Shown here in pieces: positions 58,660 through 64,000 of a stretch of DNA of 64,000 bases. Origin of the DNA: Symbiodinium natans (lineage: Eukaryota > Sar > Dinophyceae > Suessiales > Symbiodiniaceae). Position numbers and translations under genes: made by a program. A model generated the notes under the pieces. The model searched no databases and was not told the origin of the DNA. It was given only the letters and a program-made list of their open reading frames with translations. The first letter of the stretch is position 1; every line of letters starts with the position of its first letter. The stretch covers positions 82,001 to 146,000 of the forward strand of contig CAJNDS010000017.1 in the NCBI GenBank assembly GCA_905221605.1. The letters run 5' to 3'.

Positions 58660-59770
58660 GACCACGAGTTAGACGTTGACAGATCAGGAGAAAAGAAGAA
58701 GGCACGGCGAGAGAGGAGGCTTCCGGCTTGCAGCACACATCGCTTTGGGTCCCCAGCAAAGCGCAAGGGAATGTGAAGAGCCTCACCGTCCGAGACGTCG
58801 TCAACCAAGCCCTGCGAACGTTTGCGAAAGCAGCGAAAACAGTACAGACGAGTGCGCTGAGTTCGAAAGATTCGGAGAGCCTGCGCGCACCACATGACCA
58901 CGGAGTGGCCAGGCACGCCAGGCACGGCAGGATGCGATCGCAGTCTCGCCTTCAGAATTGGGCCCTTGTGAGGGGGAAGTCTTCTCTCGAACCAAAGCAG
59001 CGCTGCCTTTCTAAGCTTCTCTATATTTCTCAAAATGCTTCCCTTGTCTCAAGTGATTCAAGATGATTCAAGACAGCGGAAGAAACAAAAAGACGCCTAT
59101 ACCACGCTGTTTACAATTGTTTACAGCACAATTGCGTGCGCTGTGCGCATATTCCTTCACTTGCTTCTTGTCAGGAACCCTTCTCCAACACCCAAACTCA
59201 CTGCCGAGCGTCTCTCAATGTCTCTCAAAGAACTCCGCTGTCTCACAGACATTAAACCGGCATTTAGTACAGGGTGGTTGTGTCGGTGTGGCTCCTGTGG
59301 CTCGCCGGAAAGATTGCGGCAGCTTTCGGACCAAAGATAGAACTCCTGGAGCAGATTCTGCGAAGGAGGAGGCATACTATAGGCAATGTGCAAGGTGAGA
59401 CACAGAAAGGGGCGTAAAGCATGGGAAACAAGCCCAAGTCTCCTCGCTTTTCAGCTGCGGCTTCCAGAAACCTTCAAAGTTTACATGCAGTTAGGGCACA
59501 CAATGGCACACATGTCACAGCTCCGTGTAGTTCAACTTGCAATGTCTGCAGAACATCAGCAGGACATTTAAAGCATCGCCGGTGGGGCTTGTGTACTCGG
59601 CATCGTTGCAAGTGAGTTCGAACCAATGGCACGCCACCTCCAGCGAAGAGGCGCGCCAGCGAGTGGCCATCCGCCACAAGGCCACAAGGGTTCTGTTGAC
59701 CCCTAGGGATCGCCCGCGCCGACATGACAAAAACGCGACCCGAGATGAAAAAAAACATCCCGAGTTATTA
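58660..59770. other. No gene recognised
   Basis: Mixed sequence between the TIR-like gene and the repeat cluster. No domain and no convincing exon chain. Confidence 0.4.
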
Positions 59771-59787
59771 TCTCGGCGGGTCGGTTT

Positions 59788-59968
59788 TGACATGTCGGCG
59801 CGTGCTTTTGATATGTCGGCACGTGCTTTTGATATGTCGGCGCGTGCTTTTGACATGTCGGCGCAACATGCGGATTTTTAGCATGTCGGCACGTGTTTTG
59901 GCATGTCGGCGCGTGTTTTTGGCGTGTCAGTGAGTGTTTTTGGCATGTCGGCGCGTGTCCTTTTCCCG
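59788..59968 (+). repeat. About 26-bp repeat ATGTCGGCGCGTGCTTTTG
   Basis: Seven units of (G/A)CATGTCGGC(G/A)CGTG(C/T)TTTTG with small indels. Related units recur at 62,895-62,998, 63,125-63,355 and 63,490-63,765. The ADMSKARADISK frames on the minus strand are repeat products. Confidence 0.92.
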
Positions 59969-60016
59969 AAAGCATCGCGAAGGGTTCTTCCGTGCGGAGC
60001 CCTCTGACCCAACAAC

Positions 60017-60535
60017 ATAGAGTGAAGTACATAGAGTGAAGTGCATAGAGTGAAGTGCATAGAGTGAAGTGCATAGAGTGAAGTACATAGAGTGAAGTGC
60101 ATAGAGTGAAGCGCATAGAGTGAAGTGCATAGAGCGAAGTGCATAGTGTGAAGTGCATAGAGTGAAGCGCATAGAGTGAAGTGCATAGAGTGAAGTGCAT
60201 AGAGCGAAGTGCATAGAGTGAATGGCATAGAGTGAAGCGCATAGAGTGAAGTGCATAGAGTGAAGTGCATAGAGTGAAGTGCATAGAGTGAAGTGCATAG
60301 AGTCAAGTGCATAGAGTGAAGTGCATAGTGTGAAGTGCATAGAGTGAAGCGCATAGAGTGAAGTGCATAGAGTCAAGTGCATAGAGTCAAGTGCATAGAG
60401 TGAAGTGCATAGAGTGAATTGCATAGAGTGAAGTGCATAGAGTGAAGTGCATAGAGTCAAGTGCATAGAGTCAAGTGCATAGAGTGAAGTGCATAGAGTG
60501 AATTGCATAGAGTGAAGTGCATAGAGTCAAGTGAG
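60017..60535 (+). repeat. 14-bp minisatellite (ATAGAGTGAAGTGC)n, about 37 copies
   Basis: About 518 bases of a 14-bp unit with few variants (GTCAAG for GTGAAG, GCGC for GTGC, one ATGGC). Three units make 42 bases, so every frame repeats a 14-residue word (MHFTLCTSLYALHS on the minus strand). The frames of up to 193 codons are repeat products. Confidence 0.95.
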
Positions 60536-60644
60536 TTTAGTACAAGTTAATAGAAATTACGAGATTTACTACCCAGTCTTAGATTTCTTAATTAAAATTA
60601 CTCTTTCTAAGGCGGCGGGCTGGGTTGACATCGCCAATCGGGAT

Positions 60645-61002
60645 TGCAACCCTCTGCGGGTTTCGGCGTGGTCGCGGTGCTAAAACCGTCGTTTTTTTTT
60701 CGTTTCTTTGTGTCCGCGGACAACCCTCTGCGGGTAATCGCCGGGTCGCGGCGCTAAAACCGTCGTTTTTGGTACTTTTTTTCGTGGGCGCAGACAACCC
60801 TCTGCGGGTTTCGGCGTTGGCGCGGTTTCAAAACCGTCGTGTTTTTGCGTTTCTTGACATGCAAACGCAACCCCTCTGCGGGTTTTCGCGTGGTCGCGGT
60901 GCCAAAACCGTAGTGTTTTTGCGTTTCTTGACATACAAACGTAACCCCTCTGCGGGTTTTCGCGTGGTCGCGTTGCTAAAACCGTAGCGTTTTTTGCGTT
61001 AC
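60645..61002 (+). repeat. About 73-bp repeat ACAACCCTCTGCGGGTTTCGGCG
   Basis: Five units, starting near 60,650, 60,722, 60,795, 60,870 and 60,945: CAACCCTCTGCGGGTTT, CGCGTGGTCGCGGTGC, TAAAACCGTCGTTTTTG, CGTTTCTTGACATACAAACG. The GACAACCCTCTGCG core is shared with the 85-bp array at 26 kb. Confidence 0.92.
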
Positions 61003-61370
61003 AGACGTAGTACGCCGGGGACTTCCGTGGCTGGATAATCGAGTTTTGTAGTACAAATGTAGTACGCCGGGGACACCCGGAGCTTCCGTGGCTGGAAAGT
61101 CGATTTTTGTAGTAGAAACGCAGTACGCCGCGGACACGCGGAGCTTCCGTGGCTGGAAAGTCGACTTTTTCTAGTACAAACGTAGTACGCCGCGGACACG
61201 CGGAGCTTCCATGGCTGGAAAGTCGACTTTTGTAGTACAGACGTATAGTACGCCGGGGACACCCGGAGCTTCCGTGGCTGGAAAGTCGACTTTTTGTAGT
61301 AGAAACGTAGTACGCCGCGGACACGCGGGGCTTCCGTGGCTGGAAAGTCGACTTTTTGTAGTACATTCCA
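61003..61370 (+). repeat. About 60-bp repeat GTAGTACGCCGCGGACACGCGGAGCTTCCGTGGCTGG
   Basis: Six units joined by AAGTCGACTTTTTGTAGTACAAAC. The first unit is shortened. The minus strand stays open across this and both neighbouring arrays. Confidence 0.93.
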
Positions 61371-62407
61371 AAAGCATCGCAAATACCATGGTCCCCGAAT
61401 TCGCTGTTTCCAAAACCATCGCAAATACCATGGTCCCCGAATTCGCTGGTTCCAAAAGCATGGCAAATACCATGGTCCCCGAATTCGCTGGTTCCAAAAC
61501 CATCGCAAATACCATGGTCCCCGAACTCGCTGGTTCCAAAAGCATCGCAAATACCATGGTCCCCGAACTCGCTGGTTCCAAAACCATCGCAAATACCATG
61601 GTCCCCGAATTCGCTGTGCCCAAAAGCATCGCAAACACCATGGTCCCCGAATTCGCTGTTTCCAAAACCATCGCAAATACCACGGTCCCCGAGTTCGCTG
61701 GTTCCAAAAGGTCCAAAAGCATCGCAAATACCATGGTCCCCGAATTCGCTGCTTCCAAAACCATCGCAAATACCATGGTCCCCGAATTCGCTGGTTCCAA
61801 AACCATCGCAAATACCAAGGTCCCCGAATTCGTTGTTTTTAAAACATCGCAAGGAGCTTCCGTGGCTGGTTCCAAAAACCATCGCGCATACCATGGTCCC
61901 CGAATTCGCTGGTTCCAAAAGCATCGCAAATACCATGGTCCCCGAATTCGCTGGTTCCAAAAGCATCGCAAATACCATGGTCCCCGAATTCGCTGTTTCC
62001 AAAACCATCGCAAATACCATGGTCCCCGAATTCGCTGGTTCCAAAAGCATGGCAAATACCACGGTCCCCGAATTCGCTGTTTCCAAAAGCATCGCAAACA
62101 CCATGGTCCCCGAATTCGCTGGTTCCAAAAGCATCGCAAACACCATGGTCCCCGAATTCGCTGGTTCCAAAAGCATCGCAAATACCATGGTCCCCGAATT
62201 CGCAGGTTCCAAAACCATGGCAAATACCACGGTCCCCGAATTCGCTGGTTCCAAAACCATCGCAAATACCATGGTCACCGATTGCGCAAAAATCACATGG
62301 TGTTCCAATGCCGGGCGTGCGAAAACATCGCAAATTTCATGGTAATTTTATTCCCGGCGTGCGAAACTCACTTCGGTCAGATTTCACTGTGCTTCTCTGC
62401 TCTTTGA
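61211..62407 (+). other. 398-codon repeat frame, coding status undecided
   Basis: ATG to stop across the 60-bp and 42-bp arrays. From residue about 55 it repeats the 14-residue word SKSIANTMVPEFAG; after the break near 61,870 it shifts to the word HRKYHGPRIRWFQK, because an extra A changes frame. A real repeat protein would be expected to keep one repeat word, so this argues against coding. No signal peptide is seen. Confidence 0.15.
61371..62290 (+). repeat. 42-bp minisatellite, about 21 copies
   Basis: Unit: CCAAAAGCATCGCAAATACC, ATGGTCCCCGAATTCGCTGG, TT. Spacing is exactly 42 except for a 12-base insertion near 61,710 and a break at 61,836-61,880 that contains GGAGCTTCCGTGGCTGG from the adjacent 60-bp array. 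A 398-codon + frame (SKSIANTMVPEFAG repeat) and a 542-codon minus frame (ANSGTMVFAMLLEP repeat) run through it. The unit has no stop in several frames, so openness is not proof of coding. Confidence 0.95.
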
Positions 62408-62594
62408 AGCTCCAAGGTCTTCTTGCCAACCTCGCTCTTCTGTCCTTTTTTCTTTGAAAGGCGCTCTGGAGTGTGAGCTTGGACTTCAGAGCGACTGCTG
62501 ATGATGCTCATGGCTGACGGCTCTCGCGTTAGATGCTTTTGTGTTTTCTTTCATAGCATCGCGTTGACAGGACGTGCACAGCCGAGTCGGGTGC

Positions 62595-62850
62595 ATGCAA
62601 GTGAAGTTCATACAGTTCAAGTCCGTTTACTTCAGATCTATTGAATGCCAATGAAGTGTATAGAGTTGACCACAAGTGCATGGCATTCAACTCAACACAC
62701 TTGAAGGCCATGCAGGTCGAGTGCATACACGTCCAGTATACAAGTGCAGTATACAAGTGAGTATGCAACCATATAAGTGCATACACTTAAGTGCATACAC
62801 TTGTCCAAGTGCATACAGTTTGAGCGCACAGAGTCAAGTGTATAGACTCA
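62595..62850 (+). repeat. Degenerate AAGTGCATACA repeat
   Basis: Words AAGTGCATACACTT, AGTATACAAGTG and GTGTATAGAGTT recur irregularly. They share AGTGCATA with the 14-bp array and look like an old, decayed relative. Confidence 0.7.
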
Positions 62851-62892
62851 ACGCACCGCAAATCGATGCTTTCGGGCCAATCGTCTTCTAGT

Positions 62893-63765
62893 TCGTATGT
62901 CGGCGGCAGTCAGGTTTTGGCACGTCGGCGCTTTTTTTTCATGTCGGCGCGTACTTTTGGCACGTCGGCGCGTACTTTTGGCACGTCGGCGGGTCCTTTT
63001 CAAATTAGTCACTTTCAAATCTCCCCGCTTGCCTCTGGGTTATTCCCCCTGAATTCCTTGAGTTTTTCGTAGTAACCTCTCTATTCTATTTAACTCTGTC
63101 TCCGCGTGTCTTTTTTTCCATCTCGAGACGCACTTTTGGCACGACGGCGCGTTTGTTTTGCATGTCGGCGCGTACTTTTGGCATGTCGGCGCGTACTTTT
63201 GGCACGTCGGTTCCTTGAGTTCCTCGTAGTAACCTCTTTATTCTATGTAACTCTGTCTCCGCGTGTCTTTTTTTCCATCTCGGCACGCACTTTTGGTACG
63301 TCGGCGCGTATTTCTTTGCACGTCGGCGCGTACTTTTGGCATGTCGGCGCGTACTCCTGTTCTTTTCAAATTAGTCACTTTCAAATCTCCCCGACTGCCT
63401 CTGGGCTATTCCCCCTCAATTCCTTGAGTTCCTCATAGTAGCCTCTTTGTTCTGTTTAACTCTGTCTGCGCGTGTCTTTTTTCCATCTCGGCACGCACTT
63501 TTGGTACGTCGGCGCGTATTTCTTTGCACGTCGGCGCGTGTCTGCGCGTACTTTTGTCCTTTTTCAAATTAGTCACTTTCAAATCTCCCCGACTGCCTCT
63601 GAATTATTCCCGCTGAATTCCTTGAGTTCCTCGTAGTCGGCACGTTTTTTTTGCATGTCGGCGGAACCCTTGGGTTTTAGCATCTCGGCGCGCTTTTCCT
63701 GCATGTCGGCGGAAACCTTGGTTTTTAGCATGTCGGCGAGTTTTTTGACATGTCGGCGCGTGGCG
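62893..63765 (+). repeat. Nested repeats: about 22-bp ATGTCGGCGCG units inside a longer unit
   Basis: Blocks of (C)ATGTCGGCGCGTACTTTTGGC alternate with a longer block: TTCAAATTAGTCACTTTCAA, ATCTCCCCG, CTGCCTCTG, TTCCTTGAGTT, CTCGTAGTAACCTCT, AACTCTGTCTCCGCGTGTC, TTTTTTCCATCTCGGCACGC. The TCAAATTAGTCAC word starts near 63,001, 63,368 and 63,567; an internally shortened block lies at 63,208-63,290. The last 230 bases to 64,000 show no feature. Confidence 0.88.
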
Positions 63766-64000
63766 TCCAGTTCTGTTGATGGAAGGACCGACTGTTTGGG
63801 GCAGTGCAAAGAAGATCAGCTCTGAGTGTGGGGGCTCGCCCGGCAGGGACGGCGCGCTGCAGCGTCCGGGCCTTGGGCGAGGCTGAGAGTCTAAAGGCAG
63901 GTCAAACTTGACCCGGTCAGTGACTCTTGCTAGCGGCTTCCCGTGTTCGTCCCGCCATTACCCCTTACTCTGCGGCGGGCCAACTCCAGGCGTCTATCCG

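Noticed and set aside
59590..59640. tRNA gene on the minus strand (GGTTCGAAC word)
   Set aside because: The T-stem cannot pair beyond two bases, and no acceptor stem or anticodon arm can be drawn.
59703..60508. 193-codon MHFTLCTSLYALHS frames
   Set aside because: Direct product of the 14-bp array; several frames are equally open.
60680..62308. 542-codon minus frame as a single protein
   Set aside because: It crosses three different minisatellites whose units happen to lack stops in this frame; no start context, unique domain or splice evidence.

Overview
The window reads as nuclear DNA of a dinoflagellate; the genus cannot be fixed from sequence alone. Three independent signs point there. 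(1) A 19-base exact match to the dinoflagellate trans-spliced leader core, ending GGCTCAAG, lies at 33,707-33,725 (+). (2) Degenerate TTTAGGG/CCCTAAA telomere-type repeats are scattered through the first 21 kb and at 39.1 kb. (3) The genes that can be rebuilt are cut into tiny exons by introns that end in AG, are followed by G, and start with GC or GA as often as GT, which is the known dinoflagellate pattern. Most long open frames here are by-products of simple repeats; the real genes show only after splicing short exons.

Genes, all on the minus strand: an RNA-binding protein with two well-preserved RRM domains and a decayed third (19,277 to about 15,940); a CDPK/CaMK-like serine/threonine kinase (34,971 to about 30,690) whose catalytic-loop Asn is replaced by His; one exon of an alpha-helical repeat protein (36,919-36,764); and a gene with the FWIDKCCI / QTN / WSYLERLWCVYEW motif set recalled as common in dinoflagellates and faintly TIR-like (about 57,741 to 56,621, perhaps extending to 58.6 kb). 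Isolated exon candidates lie at 24.1, 38.3, 42.0, 45.2, 54.8, 55.8 and 58.5 kb. The common strand fits the one-way gene blocks typical of dinoflagellates. The genes share no obvious pathway: one binds RNA, one is a signalling kinase and two are unknown.

Layout: 0-15.9 kb is dominated by minisatellites, homopolymers, microsatellites and telomere-like DNA; 15.9-19.3 kb is the RRM gene; 19.5-19.8 kb is a foldback element; 20-30 kb is sparse with an 85-bp array at 26 kb; 30.6-35 kb is the kinase; 35-56 kb is low in recognisable genes and holds C-rich tracts and two AT-rich islands carrying broken reading frames; 56.4-58.7 kb is the TIR-like gene; 59.8-63.8 kb is a stack of different tandem arrays (about 26, 14, 73, 60, 42 and about 200 bp units).

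Exon limits were placed by eye from reading frame, domain family and AG|G acceptors, so they are proposals. No rRNA, convincing tRNA, CRISPR or bacterial-type operon was seen.
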